NCBI RefSeq assembly: GCF_009663145.1 | Contig: NZ_VKHR01000014.1 | Location: 30,742 to 94,741 of the forward strand | Length of the DNA: 64,000 bases | Direction of reading: 5' to 3' | Origin: Shewanella sp. TC10 | GTDB lineage: Bacteria > Pseudomonadota > Gammaproteobacteria > Enterobacterales > Shewanellaceae | Part shown: piece after piece, positions 1 to 10,814 of the stretch | How the letters are laid out: each line of letters starts with the position of its first letter | Numbering within the stretch: the first letter of the stretch is position 1 | Program-made: the position numbers and the translations under genes | Notes under the pieces: model-generated | What the model was told of the DNA's origin: nothing | Seen by the model: only the letters and a program-made list of their open reading frames with translations | Database searches by the model: none

Positions 1-42
1 CTTTAAAGATTTTACTTTCCTGTCATTTAATGGAATAAACCT

Positions 43-594
43 ATGACTCCTATTGTTACCCTACGTTTAAAAATTTCACTTATGACACTGGATGATGCTG
101 ATTTATTGTTTGAATTAGATCAAGACCCTGCAGTCATGCAATATATTAATGGTGGAAAAGCGACTTCAAGGCAAGAGATACTGGATGTTTCCATCCCACG
201 CTTGGCAAAATATCTTAATCCAGAGAAGTGTTGGGGGCAGTGGAAGGTTTCTGATTTAGATGATGTTTTTCTAGGTTGGATTTTAATTAGACCTATGGGG
301 TTCTTTAGTGACAAACCACAATTTGATAATTTAGAAATTGGCTGGCGCTTTAAGCAAGTGACATGGGGTAAGGGGATCGCAACTGAAAGTGCTTTAGCGC
401 TAATTAACTTTATAAGTCAGCAACAAGATGGTATTACAAAGTTTTCAGCTATAGCCGACTCCCTAAATACAGCATCGATTAAAGTGATGAAAAAAATTGG
501 AATGAAGTACATTGAAACTCAAGAATTTCATGATGAAAGTAAAACTCTTGATGTTGTTTTGTACTCTTTAGACGTTACACATAAAAAAGCGTAA
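43..594 (+). CDS. GNAT-family N-acetyltransferase, RimJ/RimL-like
   Basis: The 183-residue product has the layout of the RimJ/RimL branch of GNAT acetyltransferases. An N-terminal 'TLRLKISLMTLDDADLLFEL' segment leads into a long loop. 'LEIGWRFKQVTWGKGIATESALALI' follows, where the W-GKGIATE stretch is the acetyl-CoA pyrophosphate-binding motif. A C-terminal 'NTASIKVMKKIGMKY' segment is the usual last helix-strand of the family. The substrate cannot be read from sequence; relatives acetylate N-terminal amines of proteins or small amines. The gene stands alone and converges on trxB, with a shared terminator between them. The function beyond acetyltransferase is inference. Confidence 0.85.
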   Translation: MTPIVTLRLKISLMTLDDADLLFELDQDPAVMQYINGGKATSRQEILDVSIPRLAKYLNPEKCWGQWKVSDLDDVFLGWILIRPMGFFSDKPQFDNLEIGWRFKQVTWGKGIATESALALINFISQQQDGITKFSAIADSLNTASIKVMKKIGMKYIETQEFHDESKTLDVVLYSLDVTHKKA

Positions 595-630
595 TAGTTA
601 AGCTATATCCGCTATAAATCATAGGTATAA

Positions 631-654
631 AAAAGCCAGCTAATGCTGGCTTTT
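631..654. terminator. bidirectional intrinsic terminator between the acetyltransferase gene and trxB
   Basis: AAAAGCCAGC and GCTGGCTTTT form a perfect 10-bp stem around a TAAT loop, with A and T tracts on both sides. It sits between two convergent genes and should end transcription from both. Confidence 0.85.
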
Positions 655-679
655 AAGTGTCTAACCTTTTAATAAAAGA

Positions 680-1648
<969 letters not shown>

Positions 1649-1805
1649 TCATGCCTTTAGCAATTTGCATGGATTGTAGGGAATTTATAGGGTGGGGTAA
1701 AGAGCAGAAGAGTCTAAGATATAGATTGTATTAATCGGTTTTGTATAGAAAAGGCACCATCTGTTTAATTAAAGCACTGTCTATTTAATTGAGGCACTTT
1801 AAACG

Positions 1806-1826
1806 AGGCACTTTACATAAGTGCCT
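1806..1826 (-). terminator. hairpin downstream of msrA, probable terminator
   Basis: AGGCACTT and AAGTGCCT form an 8-bp stem with a TACAT loop just after the msrA stop codon. The T tract on the minus strand is short, so terminator function is only likely. The motif GAGGCACTTTA also occurs as a direct repeat immediately beside it (about 1790-1815). Confidence 0.45.
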
Positions 1827-1840
1827 TACAATTTTTATAT

Positions 1841-2332
1841 TTAATAGCTTATATGGCAGCTTGGTAATTCATTCTTTTCTAGATAGTTTTGATGGTATTC
1901 TTCAGCGGGGTGAAATTGTTGGATTGGCACTATTTCAGTCACAATATGTTTAATACCCCATTTCCCGCTCTTTGCTAAATCTAATTTTGAACGAATTGCT
2001 GTCTCTTTTTGCTGTTTATCATGGAAAAAAATAGCACTACGATATTGATTTCCAATATCTCCACCTTGCTTGTTCAGTGTGGTTGGGTTGTGGTTTGTCC
2101 AAAATACCGCCAATAACTCTTCATAAGAGACAATAGACTCATCAAATTCGATTTGAACAACTTCAGCATGTCCTGTGGTACCAGTTTTAACTTCTTCATA
2201 AGTTTGGTATTGGTCTTTTCCGCCCATATAGCCGCATTTAGCGTTAACAACGCCGTCAACTTGTTTAAAAAAATACTCAACGCCCCAAAAACAGCCTGCA
2301 CCAAATGTCGCTAATGTCATACTTACAACCAT
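1841..2332 (-). CDS. msrA: peptide-methionine (S)-S-oxide reductase
   Basis: MsrA reduces the S-epimer of methionine sulfoxide in oxidised proteins using thioredoxin. The signature 'GAGCFWGVEYFF' with the catalytic Cys is near the N-terminus. Downstream are 'GYMGGK', 'YEEVKTGTTGHAEVVQIEFD', 'FWTNHNPTTLNKQGGDIGNQYRSAIFF' and 'FHPAEEYHQNYL', all conserved in the family. The 163-residue length is normal for the short form, and the C-terminal 'SCHISY' could supply a recycling Cys. The first ATG has no clear ribosome site; a second in-frame ATG at 2320 (MTLATFG) is closer to the usual family start and may be the true one. Confidence 0.95.
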   Translation of the reverse strand: MVVSMTLATFGAGCFWGVEYFFKQVDGVVNAKCGYMGGKDQYQTYEEVKTGTTGHAEVVQIEFDESIVSYEELLAVFWTNHNPTTLNKQGGDIGNQYRSAIFFHDKQQKETAIRSKLDLAKSGKWGIKHIVTEIVPIQQFHPAEEYHQNYLEKNELPSCHISY

Positions 2333-2494
2333 AAAGAAGTCTAGATGGCTAAAAGTATATTTAATCTGAAACAGAATGCAAGTAAAGATTTACACTATGG
2401 TAATTGTCTCTTAACGTTAGCTTCCCTCAGTTGTGATAGAATCAACAAATGTGATTGAAACCATTTCAGTTTAGCCGTCTTTCAAGGAGTCTTC

Positions 2495-3526
2495 GTGTTT
2501 CAACAATTAATGGAAGAAAAAGATTTTTTAGCTTTCACTTTAGCTAACATAGATAAAGAAGTTCCCACTCACAGTTTTACCTTATCTAATCAAACAACAG
2601 TAAAAATATTAGATAATGGTGTCATTAGCTTTACTCCCAATTCAGGCTCTAAAAAAGATATCGTATTGTCTTGTGCAGTACATGGTAATGAAACAGCACC
2701 GATTGAAATTTGTAATGAACTCATTCAGGGATTGTTAGAAGAGAAAATTCAAACTGCACATCGAGTGTTATTTTTAATCGGTAATCCTGATTCAATTTTA
2801 ACTGAAACAAGATTTGTAGAAGAAAATATGAATCGATTATTCAGTGGTGCACATTCAAAAGGTGAAGGCCTATGTAACAAAGAAAGAGTCCGTGCTAAAG
2901 CATTAGAGTTATTTGTAGCTGACTTTTTTCTCGACAATGATCAGTCACAGCGTATTCATTATGATCTTCATACAGCTATCAAACCGTCAAAACATGAGAA
3001 GTTTGCTATCTATCCTTATAGGCCTGGCCGTGCGTTTAGTGCAGAACAAATAATGTTTCTTGCTGATTGTGATGTGGATACGATCTTATTTCATCATGAG
3101 CCGACAACCACGTTTAGTTATTATTCGTCAGAGCAATTTAAAGCTGATGCTTTTACCGTTGAACTTGGCAAAGTGATGCCATTTGGCCAAAACGAGTTGA
3201 AAAAATTTGCTAACACTCGAAAAATGCTCAATCAATTAATTACTGAGCAACAAATCAGTGTTTCTTCTTTTGATGCTGATAAACTCCACTTATACAAAGT
3301 GTCGCGTTCAGTGAATAAAAATTTCGAAGATTTTACTTTTTCATTTCCAAAATCGACGGTCAATTTCACAGGTTTTAAGCAAGGGGAAATACTTGCGACT
3401 GAAGGCGGAACAGATATTAAGATTGAATACCCATATGAAGCTATCGTTTTTCCAAATGAAAATGTACCTGTTGGTCAACGCACGGTATTATGTCTGATAC
3501 CTGCGCCTAACGAAGATATTCAGTAA
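2495..3526 (+). CDS. astE: succinylglutamate desuccinylase
   Basis: AstE catalyses the last step of the arginine succinyltransferase (AST) pathway, splitting N-succinylglutamate into succinate and glutamate. The zinc carboxypeptidase-like signature is clear: 'AVHGNETAP' gives His63 and Glu66 as metal ligands, 'HYDLHTAIK' supplies the third ligand, and 'FTVELGK' holds the probable catalytic Glu. The 343-residue length is normal. The start is GTG, supported by a strong AAGGAG five bases upstream. No other ast gene is in the window, so it is an isolated member of the pathway. Related aspartoacylase-type enzymes share the fold, but the ENMNRLF motif and length favour AstE. Confidence 0.9.
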   Translation: MFQQLMEEKDFLAFTLANIDKEVPTHSFTLSNQTTVKILDNGVISFTPNSGSKKDIVLSCAVHGNETAPIEICNELIQGLLEEKIQTAHRVLFLIGNPDSILTETRFVEENMNRLFSGAHSKGEGLCNKERVRAKALELFVADFFLDNDQSQRIHYDLHTAIKPSKHEKFAIYPYRPGRAFSAEQIMFLADCDVDTILFHHEPTTTFSYYSSEQFKADAFTVELGKVMPFGQNELKKFANTRKMLNQLITEQQISVSSFDADKLHLYKVSRSVNKNFEDFTFSFPKSTVNFTGFKQGEILATEGGTDIKIEYPYEAIVFPNENVPVGQRTVLCLIPAPNEDIQ

Positions 3527-3598
3527 TTTGTAAACCTAAATATACAAAAATATTGAAAGGTTATTCATCGGATGGAATGCACATTAGTTGATCGCTAG

Positions 3599-3614
3599 TT
3601 TACGTTAACGTAAT
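3599..3614. promoter_or_regulatory. palindromic operator upstream of the bkd operon, LiuR-like
   Basis: TTTACGTTAACGTAAT contains a perfect 14-bp palindrome (3600-3613). It lies about 63 bp before bkdA1, overlapping the likely -35 region of a promoter with TATAAA at 3629-3634. From memory, MerR-family LiuR regulators of branched-chain amino acid catabolism in gammaproteobacteria bind very similar ACGT-N-ACGT palindromes. The LiuR assignment is therefore inference; the palindrome is observed. Confidence 0.6.
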
Positions 3615-3676
3615 GTTCGTTCGCATAGTATAAATTAAGCTTTATTTTATAAGGCCTCACATAATAAGAGCACAAT

Positions 3677-4855
3677 ATGAGCAACGCACCACTGAATAAT
3701 GAAACAGTGCATCGTGTCAGCTTCTTAGACAAAGCTTCATTGCACATTCCTATTTTAAAAATTCTTCAAGCTGATGGCACTACATACGAAAATGCAGTGA
3801 TGCCAGTTATTGATAAAGCTTTAGCAGAGCGCATTCATGACACTTGTGTTTTTACCCGAGTACTCGATGAACGTATGTTAAGTGCACAAAGACAAGGTCG
3901 TATTAGTTTTTATATGACTTGTACTGGTGAAGAAGCTTCAATCATTGGCAGTACTGCTGCACTTGATGATGGTGACGTTATTTTAGCTCAGTATCGTGAG
4001 CATGCTTCACTTCGCTACCGTGGTTTCACTACTGAACAATTTATGAATCAAATGTTCAGTAATGAAAAAGATTTAGGTAAGGGCCGTCAAATGCCAATTC
4101 ATTACGGCAGTAATGAACTAAATTACCAAACTATTTCATCACCACTAGCGACCCAAATTCCACAGGCAACAGGTGTTGCGCACGCGTTTAAACTGCAAGG
4201 AAAACGTAACGTCGCTATTTGTTATTTTGGTGAAGGCGCGGCTTCAGAGGGTGACTTTCATGCAGGCTTAAATATGGCCGCAGTATTAAAGTCTCCTACT
4301 ATTTTCTTTTGCCGTAATAATGGTTATGCCATTTCAACACCAACTGAAGAGCAGTTTGCTGGTAATGGTATTGCTAGTCGCGGTGTAGGTTACGGCATGC
4401 ATACCATTCGTGTAGATGGCAATGACATGCTTGCAGTACTTGCTGCTACTCAGCAAGCTCGTGCTTACGCACTAGAGAATAACGCCCCTGTATTAATCGA
4501 AGCTATGACCTATCGTTTAGGTGCACATTCATCTTCAGATGATCCTTCTGGCTATCGCTCGAAAGAAGAAGAGGCTAAGTGGGAACAGCACGATCCTGTT
4601 AAGCGTTTTAAGCTGTGGATGATCAATAAAGAATGGTTAAATGAAGCTGACGATGCAGCACAATATGAAAAATATCGTGAAGAAGTATTGAACGCAGTTA
4701 AAGTTGCTGAAAAAGTACCATTGCCACATATAGATGGACTCATTACGGACGTACTGGATAAGCCTACACCTGTTTTAGAAAAACAGCTTGCAGAGCTAAA
4801 ACAACATATCAAAAAATATCCAAAGTCTTATCCTAAAAGCGCAGGGAGAATTTAA
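3677..4855 (+). CDS. bkdA1: branched-chain 2-oxoacid dehydrogenase E1 component, alpha subunit
   Basis: The 392-residue product is the alpha half of the thiamine-diphosphate-dependent E1. E1 decarboxylates the 2-oxoacids of valine, leucine and isoleucine and passes the acyl group to lipoyl-E2. The ThDP/Mg motif is visible as '[18 protein letters not shown]' followed by '[11 protein letters not shown]'. The 'YREH' region, 'GRQMPIHYG' and the phosphorylation-loop-like '[18 protein letters not shown]' are typical of branched-chain rather than pyruvate enzymes. It is the first gene of bkdA1-bkdA2-bkdB; the next start codon follows two bases after this stop. No lipoamide dehydrogenase (E3) is encoded nearby, so the complex presumably borrows the shared one. 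Confidence 0.93.
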   Translation: MSNAPLNNETVHRVSFLDKASLHIPILKILQADGTTYENAVMPVIDKALAERIHDTCVFTRVLDERMLSAQRQGRISFYMTCTGEEASIIGSTAALDDGDVILAQYREHASLRYRGFTTEQFMNQMFSNEKDLGKGRQMPIHYGSNELNYQTISSPLATQIPQATGVAHAFKLQGKRNVAICYFGEGAASEGDFHAGLNMAAVLKSPTIFFCRNNGYAISTPTEEQFAGNGIASRGVGYGMHTIRVDGNDMLAVLAATQQARAYALENNAPVLIEAMTYRLGAHSSSDDPSGYRSKEEEAKWEQHDPVKRFKLWMINKEWLNEADDAAQYEKYREEVLNAVKVAEKVPLPHIDGLITDVLDKPTPVLEKQLAELKQHIKKYPKSYPKSAGRI

Positions 4856-4857
4856 TT

Positions 4858-5835
4858 GTGGCTGAAATGAATATGTTACACGCCATCAATGATGCATTAG
4901 CAATTGCGATGACTGCTGATGAAAGAATGGTGGTATTTGGTGAAGATGTTGGTCATTTTGGTGGTGTTTTCCGTGCCACTTCTGGCTTACAGGAAAAATT
5001 TGGCCGTGATCGTTGCTTCAATACACCTTTGACTGAACAAGGCATTGCAGGTTTCGCAAATGGCTTAGCATCGAACGGAATGACTGCAGTTGCAGAAATT
5101 CAATTTGCTGATTATATTTTCCCTGCATTTGATCAAATCGTTAATGAAACTGCCAAATTCAGATACCGCAGTGGTAATCAATTCAATGTAGGTGGTTTAA
5201 CTTTCAGAACCCCTTATGGCGGCGGCATTGCCGGTGGTCACTATCATTCGCAATCTCCAGAGGCTTATTTCACCCAGACCCCTGGATTAAAGGTCGTTAT
5301 TCCACGTAATCCTGAACAAGCTAAAGGCTTATTACTTGCGTCAATACGTGATCCAAACCCTGTTATTTTCTTTGAACCTAAAAGACTTTATCGTGCATCA
5401 GTAGGTGAAGTGCCTGCAGGTGATTTTGAAATTGAAATAGGTAAAGCAGATGTTGTTAAAACGGGTAGTGATATCACGCTACTTGGGTGGGGAGCTCAAA
5501 TGGAGATCCTTGAAAAGGCGGCAACAATGGCAGGAAAAGATGGCATTTCTTGCGAAATAATAGATTTGAGAACTTTATCTCCTTGGGATATCGAAACTGT
5601 AGCAACCTCAGTTAAGAAAACAGGTCGCTTGCTAATTAACCATGAAGCACCTTTGACCGGTGGTTTTGCTGGTGAAATTGCAGCAACAATTCAACAAGAG
5701 TGCTTCTTGCATCTTGAGTCGCCAATTAGTCGTATTTGTGGATTGGATACACCATATCCGCTTATTCTTGAAAAAGAATATATGCCAGATGAACTGAAAA
5801 CTTATGAAGCGATTAAAGCTTCCGTCAATTTCTAG
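4858..5835 (+). CDS. bkdA2: branched-chain 2-oxoacid dehydrogenase E1 component, beta subunit
   Basis: The 325-residue beta subunit completes the E1 heterotetramer and carries the transketolase-like pyrimidine-binding and C-terminal domains. Family sequences include '[17 protein letters not shown]', '[17 protein letters not shown]', '[19 protein letters not shown]', '[17 protein letters not shown]' and '[13 protein letters not shown]'. The start codon is GTG, with AGGGAG located 10 bases upstream inside the end of bkdA1, which suggests translational coupling. Only 9 bases separate its stop from bkdB. It should act with BkdA1 in the cytoplasm on branched-chain oxoacids. Confidence 0.94.
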   Translation: MAEMNMLHAINDALAIAMTADERMVVFGEDVGHFGGVFRATSGLQEKFGRDRCFNTPLTEQGIAGFANGLASNGMTAVAEIQFADYIFPAFDQIVNETAKFRYRSGNQFNVGGLTFRTPYGGGIAGGHYHSQSPEAYFTQTPGLKVVIPRNPEQAKGLLLASIRDPNPVIFFEPKRLYRASVGEVPAGDFEIEIGKADVVKTGSDITLLGWGAQMEILEKAATMAGKDGISCEIIDLRTLSPWDIETVATSVKKTGRLLINHEAPLTGGFAGEIAATIQQECFLHLESPISRICGLDTPYPLILEKEYMPDELKTYEAIKASVNF

Positions 5836-5844
5836 GAGCAAGAT

Positions 5845-7437
5845 ATGATTAAAGATTTTATTTTGCCTGACATTGGCGAAGGCGTAGTTGAATGTGAACT
5901 TGTTGATTGGATGGTTAAAGAAGGGGATGTGGTAGTTGAAGATCAACCCATCGCCGATGTAATGACAGATAAAGCATTAGTTCAAATCCCGGCTCCGCAT
6001 GCTGGTGTTATCTCTAAACTTTATTATGCAAAGGGTGAAATTGCCAAGGTTCACGAACCACTATATGCAGTTGAGCTGGATGCCACCGTTGCAAGTAATA
6101 CTGACAATATAACTGAAACAGAGACTGTAGTTGCAGCTGAAGAAGTTAAAGCTTCTTCACCAACGACTCACGAAACTTCAGCAGTCGGTAATGCCATCGA
6201 AGAATTTTTATTACCTGATATTGGTGAGGGTATCGTTGAGTGTGAACTGGTTGAATGGCTAGTTGAAGAAGGTGAAATGGTGTCAGAGGATCAGCCAATC
6301 GCTGATGTTATGACTGATAAAGCGCTAGTTCAAATTCCAGCTATTAAAAACGGTAAAATTGTTAAGCTACATTACCGAAAAGGACAGTTGGCAAAAGTTC
6401 ATGAACCTTTGTTTGCTATTGAAGTTGAGTCTGCTAACTCAATTGTTAATACACCACAAACTGCCATTGAAACAGTTTCTACGGCTACATCGAATTCAAA
6501 TGAACCAGTGGCACAAGGTAAAGCCTTAGCAAGCCCTGCGGTTCGTCGTTTAGCTCGAAGCTTAGATATCAATATTGCCAATGTTCCAGGCAGTGGCAAG
6601 AGTGGCCGAGTTTTTAAAGAAGATATTGAAAAATTTGTCAGCGGTAACTCTGTTTCTGCAACCTCTTCAGTTGAGACATCAGCCTCAGAACAAGGCATTG
6701 CAACGACTCAACAAGTGGTAAGTCAATCAGTTGCTGACAGAGTTGAGCCAATTAAAGGTGTTAAAGCTGTCATGGCTAAAATGATGGTAGAGTCAGTTTC
6801 TACTATTCCACACTTTACTTACTGTGAAGAGTTTGATTTAACCGAGCTGGTTGCATTACGCGCTGAAATGAAACAGCGATACTCATCTGATGAAGTTAAG
6901 TTAACCATGATGCCTTTCTTTATGAAAGCCATGTCGCTTGCTATCAATGAATTCCCAGTGCTTAACAGCCAAGTTAATACTGAATGTACTGAACTTACTT
7001 ACAAAGCTAGCCATAATATCGGCATGGCCGTCGATTCTAAAGTTGGCTTATTAGTGCCGAATGTAAAAGATGTTCAAAGCAAATCAATACTAGAAGTTGC
7101 TGCTGAAATTACTCGTTTAACAACAGCAGCGAGAAGCGGTCGAGTCAGTCCTGCTGATTTAAAAGGTGGTTCAATCTCAATCTCTAATATTGGTGCCCTA
7201 GGTGGAACTGTAGCGACGCCAATCATTAATAAACCTGAAGTTGCTATTGTTGCTTTAGGCAAGTTGCAGACATTACCGCGTTTTAATGCAAACGGTGAAG
7301 TTGAAGCTCGTATGATCATGCAGGTGAGTTGGTCTGGTGATCATCGTATTATTGATGGCGGCACAATTGCTCGTTTCTGTAATCTTTGGAAGCAGTACTT
7401 AGAACAGCCACAAGAAATGTTATTAGCAATGCGTTAA
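5845..7437 (+). CDS. bkdB: branched-chain 2-oxoacid dehydrogenase E2 (dihydrolipoyl acyltransferase) with two lipoyl domains
   Basis: This 530-residue E2 forms the core of the complex and transfers the acyl group from lipoate to CoA. Two tandem lipoyl domains carry the same 'TDKALVQIP' attachment motif, with lipoyl lysines at about K43 and K159. They are followed by a flexible linker and a peripheral-subunit-binding domain ('ASPAVRRLARSLDINIANVPGS', about 228-265). The C-terminal catalytic domain contains the HRxxDG motif with His500 and Asp504. Two lipoyl domains are more than many bacterial BkdB proteins have; such duplications are known in related enzymes. It ends the operon, just before a terminator. 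Confidence 0.94.
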   Translation: MIKDFILPDIGEGVVECELVDWMVKEGDVVVEDQPIADVMTDKALVQIPAPHAGVISKLYYAKGEIAKVHEPLYAVELDATVASNTDNITETETVVAAEEVKASSPTTHETSAVGNAIEEFLLPDIGEGIVECELVEWLVEEGEMVSEDQPIADVMTDKALVQIPAIKNGKIVKLHYRKGQLAKVHEPLFAIEVESANSIVNTPQTAIETVSTATSNSNEPVAQGKALASPAVRRLARSLDINIANVPGSGKSGRVFKEDIEKFVSGNSVSATSSVETSASEQGIATTQQVVSQSVADRVEPIKGVKAVMAKMMVESVSTIPHFTYCEEFDLTELVALRAEMKQRYSSDEVKLTMMPFFMKAMSLAINEFPVLNSQVNTECTELTYKASHNIGMAVDSKVGLLVPNVKDVQSKSILEVAAEITRLTTAARSGRVSPADLKGGSISISNIGALGGTVATPIINKPEVAIVALGKLQTLPRFNANGEVEARMIMQVSWSGDHRIIDGGTIARFCNLWKQYLEQPQEMLLAMR

Positions 7438-7464
7438 TACTAATAAGCTAGTATTCAACATAAT

Positions 7465-7490
7465 AAAGGACGCGAATGCGTCCTTTAATT
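7465..7490 (+). terminator. terminator of the bkd operon
   Basis: AAAGGACGC and GCGTCCTTT form a 9-bp stem around GAAT, followed by a short T-rich stretch. It lies 28 bases after the bkdB stop and before the nadA promoter region. Confidence 0.8.
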
Positions 7491-7506
7491 TTGTTAACGC
7501 TTTTTG

Positions 7507-7512
7507 TATAAT
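7507..7512 (+). promoter_or_regulatory. candidate -10 element for nadA
   Basis: A consensus TATAAT lies 30 bases upstream of the nadA start. The best spaced -35 (TTTAAT, 7484-7489) is weak and overlaps the preceding terminator, so this is only a candidate promoter. Confidence 0.4.
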
Positions 7513-7542
7513 CTCCGGACGTTGTAACTTCTCGGAACCATA

Positions 7543-8610
7543 ATGATCACCTCGGCACCGAATATCGATTCCATCGAGTATCCTTTTCCTGCAAAACCTG
7601 CTTTATTATCAGACGCTGAAAAAGTAGCTGCAAAAGCAAGAATTAAACAATTGCTAATCGACCAAGAAGCAGTTTTAGTTGCACACTATTATACTGATCC
7701 TGAAATTCAAGCACTTGCCGAAGAAACGGGCGGCTGTGTTTCTGACTCTCTTGAAATGGCACGTTTTGGACGTGATCATCCTGCAAAGAAATTGATTGTT
7801 GCGGGCGTTAAATTTATGGGTGAGACATCAAAAATCTTAAGCCCAGAAAAAACAGTTTTGATGCCAACATTAGAGGCAACCTGTTCTTTAGATATAGGTT
7901 GTCCTATTGATAAGTTTTCTGAATTTTGCGATGCCCACCCAGATCATACTGTTGTTGTTTATGCCAATACCTCAGCAGCAGTTAAAGCAAGAGCAGATTG
8001 GGTGGTTACTTCGAGCATTGCGCTAGAGATTGTTGAACACTTAGATAGCGAAGGCAAAAAAATTATTTGGGGGCCTGACCGTCACTTAGGTAGCTATATT
8101 GCAAAAGAGACTGGCGCAGATATGTTGATGTGGCAGGGTGACTGTATTGTACATGATGAATTCAAAGCCAAAGCGCTGAGAGAACTTAAAATACAACACC
8201 CAGAAGCAGCCATTTTAGTGCATCCAGAATCACCTGCAAATGTTGTAGCACTTGCAGATGCTGTTGGCTCTACCAGCCAATTAATTAAAGCTGCGCAGAC
8301 AATGGATAACCAAGAGTTCATTGTCGCAACTGACCGAGGTATTTTTTATAAAATGCAACAAGCAGCGCCCGGCAAGACATTAATTGAAGCTCCAACAGGT
8401 GGAAATGGTGCGACTTGTAAAAGTTGTGCGCATTGCCCTTGGATGGCTATGAATGGTTTACAAGCTATTGAGGCTTCGTTAACCGCCTCAGATAAGACAG
8501 AACATGAAGTTTTTGTTGATGATGCTTTACGTGATGATGCATTGATCCCATTAAATAGAATGCTTAATTTTGCTAAAACTCTAAATATGAAAGTGAAGGG
8601 TAACGCATAG
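7543..8610 (+). CDS. nadA: quinolinate synthase
   Basis: NadA condenses iminoaspartate with dihydroxyacetone phosphate to give quinolinate in de novo NAD synthesis, using an oxygen-sensitive [4Fe-4S] cluster. The 355-residue protein shows the family's opening '[21 protein letters not shown]', '[26 protein letters not shown]' and '[10 protein letters not shown]' (first cluster cysteine region). Other markers are 'WGPDRHLG', '[22 protein letters not shown]' and the C-terminal '[18 protein letters not shown]', which carries the remaining cluster cysteines. Length is normal. It is monocistronic between two terminators; nadB and nadC are not in the window. Confidence 0.97.
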   Translation: MITSAPNIDSIEYPFPAKPALLSDAEKVAAKARIKQLLIDQEAVLVAHYYTDPEIQALAEETGGCVSDSLEMARFGRDHPAKKLIVAGVKFMGETSKILSPEKTVLMPTLEATCSLDIGCPIDKFSEFCDAHPDHTVVVYANTSAAVKARADWVVTSSIALEIVEHLDSEGKKIIWGPDRHLGSYIAKETGADMLMWQGDCIVHDEFKAKALRELKIQHPEAAILVHPESPANVVALADAVGSTSQLIKAAQTMDNQEFIVATDRGIFYKMQQAAPGKTLIEAPTGGNGATCKSCAHCPWMAMNGLQAIEASLTASDKTEHEVFVDDALRDDALIPLNRMLNFAKTLNMKVKGNA

Positions 8611-8681
8611 CGTGTAGTGAGTTAATATTTATGAGTTATTAGCATTTGGCCAGTAAGTAGTTACTAGTCATTATAAATAAC

Positions 8682-8709
8682 AAAAAGCCCTGCAATCGCA
8701 GGGCTTTTT
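8682..8709. terminator. bidirectional terminator between nadA and gapA
   Basis: A perfect 12-bp stem (AAAAAGCCCTGC with GCAGGGCTTTTT) closes an AATC loop between convergent genes; A and T runs on both sides allow it to work in both directions. Confidence 0.9.
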
Positions 8710-8737
8710 AATGCAATAAGTTAACGTAATAACCTAA

Positions 8738-9748
8738 CTATTTTGCAGTCATTAACGCTACAGTATTATCTAACATGCGGTTACTGAAACCCCATTCGTT
8801 ATCATACCAAGCCATCACTTTAACTAATCGACCTTTAACTCTAGTTTGAGTTGCATCAAAATTAGAAGAGTATGCATTATGGTTGAAGTCGATAGAAACT
8901 AAAGGCTCAACATTAATGGCAAGCGCTTCATTTAATGGTGAAGTTTTTGCTGCATCAGCGACAATCTGGTTGATTTCTTCAACACTTGTGTCACGAGATG
9001 CTTGGAAAGTTAAATCCACTAGAGAAACGTTTACTGTTGGAACACGAACAGCTAAACCGTCAAATTTACCTTGAAGCTCTGGTACCACAAGACCTACTGC
9101 AGCTGCTGCACCGGTTTGTGTTGGGATCATTGACATTGCTGCCGCACGAGCACGACGTAAATCAGTGTGGTAAACATCCGATAGGCGTTGGTCATTGGTG
9201 TAAGCATGAATAGTAGTCATTAAACCTGATTCAATACCTACAGAGTCATTTAACGGCTTTGCAATAGGAGCCAAACAGTTAGTAGTACATGAAGCATTTG
9301 AAATGACAGTCATGTCACTTGTTAGTACTTCATTGTTTACGCCATATACAACAGTAGCATCGACATTTTTACCAGGTGCTGAAATGATAACTTTCTTAGC
9401 GCCAGCAGTTAAATGTGGTTGAACAGCTTCTTTAGAAGTGAAGATACCAGTACATTCATAAACTACATCGACATTTAATTCTGCCCAAGGTAATTTTGAA
9501 GGATCTCTTTCTTGGAAAGTTAAGATTTTATCGCCATTAACGTAGATAGCTTCGTCATCATGATCAACTTTAGCGTTGAAACGACCATGTACTGAATCAT
9601 ATTTGGTAAGGTGAGCATTGATTGAAGCATCGCCCAAATCGTTTAGAGCTACGATTTCGATTGGGTAATCCTTTTCGCTTTCATAAAGCGCACGTAAAAC
9701 ATTTCTACCGATACGGCCATAGCCGTTAATTGCTACACGGATAGTCAT
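8738..9748 (-). CDS. gapA: glyceraldehyde-3-phosphate dehydrogenase, type I
   Basis: GapA oxidises glyceraldehyde 3-phosphate to 1,3-bisphosphoglycerate with NAD in glycolysis. The Rossmann motif '[14 protein letters not shown]' is at residues 7-20, the catalytic Cys is 154 in '[11 protein letters not shown]', and '[30 protein letters not shown]' and '[13 protein letters not shown]' are the standard substrate-site segments. Length is 336 residues, as expected. It is the downstream gene of a cluster gapA / lipoprotein / long gap paralogue. A near-palindrome at 9792-9808 in its leader resembles a sugar-regulator operator such as that of HexR, which would fit control of a central carbon gene. 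Confidence 0.97.
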   Translation of the reverse strand: MTIRVAINGYGRIGRNVLRALYESEKDYPIEIVALNDLGDASINAHLTKYDSVHGRFNAKVDHDDEAIYVNGDKILTFQERDPSKLPWAELNVDVVYECTGIFTSKEAVQPHLTAGAKKVIISAPGKNVDATVVYGVNNEVLTSDMTVISNASCTTNCLAPIAKPLNDSVGIESGLMTTIHAYTNDQRLSDVYHTDLRRARAAAMSMIPTQTGAAAAVGLVVPELQGKFDGLAVRVPTVNVSLVDLTFQASRDTSVEEINQIVADAAKTSPLNEALAINVEPLVSIDFNHNAYSSNFDATQTRVKGRLVKVMAWYDNEWGFSNRMLDNTVALMTAK

Positions 9749-9983
9749 TGCATATCCCTCAAGTGATTATAAATCTGTTACGTAAATCATATGGTAGTAA
9801 AATTACCAAATTAACGATTTTCGTCAAGTAAAAAAGCCTCGAAACGGCAATAAAACCCAAAATATCTGTATTTAATTTACAAAATACGATAATCAGCACT
9901 TCTCAACGACTTTTTTGAAAGTGCAATACACTGACATTTGTTAATTAATTGCATTTCAGTGTAGCCAACAAGCGTGCCTTTGT
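9749..9983. other. intergenic leader between gapA and the lipoprotein gene
   Basis: No reading frame of interest is visible in these 235 bases. They hold the gapA promoter region with a palindrome at 9792-9808, and a T-rich stretch beyond the stop of the upstream lipoprotein gene. No convincing intrinsic terminator is present, so the lipoprotein gene and gapA might be partly co-transcribed. Confidence 0.5.
9792..9808. promoter_or_regulatory. palindromic operator candidate before gapA, HexR-like
   Basis: TGGTAGTAAAATTACCA is a 7-3-7 inverted repeat with one mismatch, 44 bases before the gapA start. Its AAA centre and TAAT/ATTA flavour resemble sites reported for HexR in Shewanella-type bacteria, whose regulon includes gap genes. 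The palindrome is visible; the regulator is a guess. Confidence 0.4.
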
Positions 9984-10814
9984 TTATTCAAATCTTGATT
10001 TAATTTCACTTGTATCAAACTTACCTGCATTAAGTTGTTTTACCAGTTCAGCTGCATCAATATTAAGTTGATTAGCAAGGTCATTATTATTGCCTATTAA
10101 CGCTAATAATTTTTCTTCTGACGCTGTGTTGTCACTCATTAAAGTATTTGCCTTAGTCAACAAGTACTCATTTTCTGTATTTTTTTCGCTTCTATATACG
10201 GTTGCGAGGGCAAGGAGCCAATCTGAATCTATATTTCTTGCTTTAACATGAGAGAGTAAATGCAAATACAGTAACTTGGCTCTAGCAATATCAGTTTTAA
10301 TGTAATGAGAGGCTACTTGAGCGATCATAAAGGTTTCTGTCAGCTCGCCGGCTTGTTCAGCTTTAATAACCATATCGCGAGATGGGAAGTCATTAAATTT
10401 AGTCCAACGGTAATAGGCAAGGTAAATATCAGGATTGTCTTTGGTGTATTCTTGTAATTGGGCTAAGTTTTGAGTGCTAACTGCATAAGCACGTTCTCTG
10501 TCCTCTGTTCGATGTGTGTTTATTATATGTTTAACACCGGCTGCTAATTCTATGCAGTTACTATAAGACTCAAGTTTAATTAATTGGTCATATAATTGTT
10601 TTCCAGACGGAGCTTCTGTGATTTTTAATTGGTAACGACTACGGATTAAGTCGCCTTTTTCAACTAAACACCAACTATCCTTGTGTAAATCGGCACAAAG
10701 TTCAGGATTTTTTTTACAAATGCTGGCACTATTTCGGCCAACATCACAACCAAATAAGCCGAATAAAGCAGCAAATACTGAAAATGATGTAATTATTACT
10801 AAACTTTTGTTCAA
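9984..10814 (-). CDS. putative lipoprotein, DUF2989-like
   Basis: The product begins with a lipoprotein signal: a basic start (NKS), a hydrophobic stretch, and the lipobox 'LFGC' about 20 residues in. The mature part has several Cys residues near its start ('CKKNPELCADLHKDSWCL') and then mostly helical sequence with TPR-like spacing. I recall this family as DUF2989, a lipoprotein group seen beside gap genes in Shewanella-like genomes; the function is unknown. The longest frame begins with TTG at 10826, but a GGAG lies over that codon and is ideally spaced (6 bases) for TTG at 10814, so I use the shorter start. It is divergent from the long gap paralogue and upstream of gapA. Confidence 0.65.
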   Translation of the reverse strand: MNKSLVIITSFSVFAALFGLFGCDVGRNSASICKKNPELCADLHKDSWCLVEKGDLIRSRYQLKITEAPSGKQLYDQLIKLESYSNCIELAAGVKHIINTHRTEDRERAYAVSTQNLAQLQEYTKDNPDIYLAYYRWTKFNDFPSRDMVIKAEQAGELTETFMIAQVASHYIKTDIARAKLLYLHLLSHVKARNIDSDWLLALATVYRSEKNTENEYLLTKANTLMSDNTASEEKLLALIGNNNDLANQLNIDAAELVKQLNAGKFDTSEIKSRFE

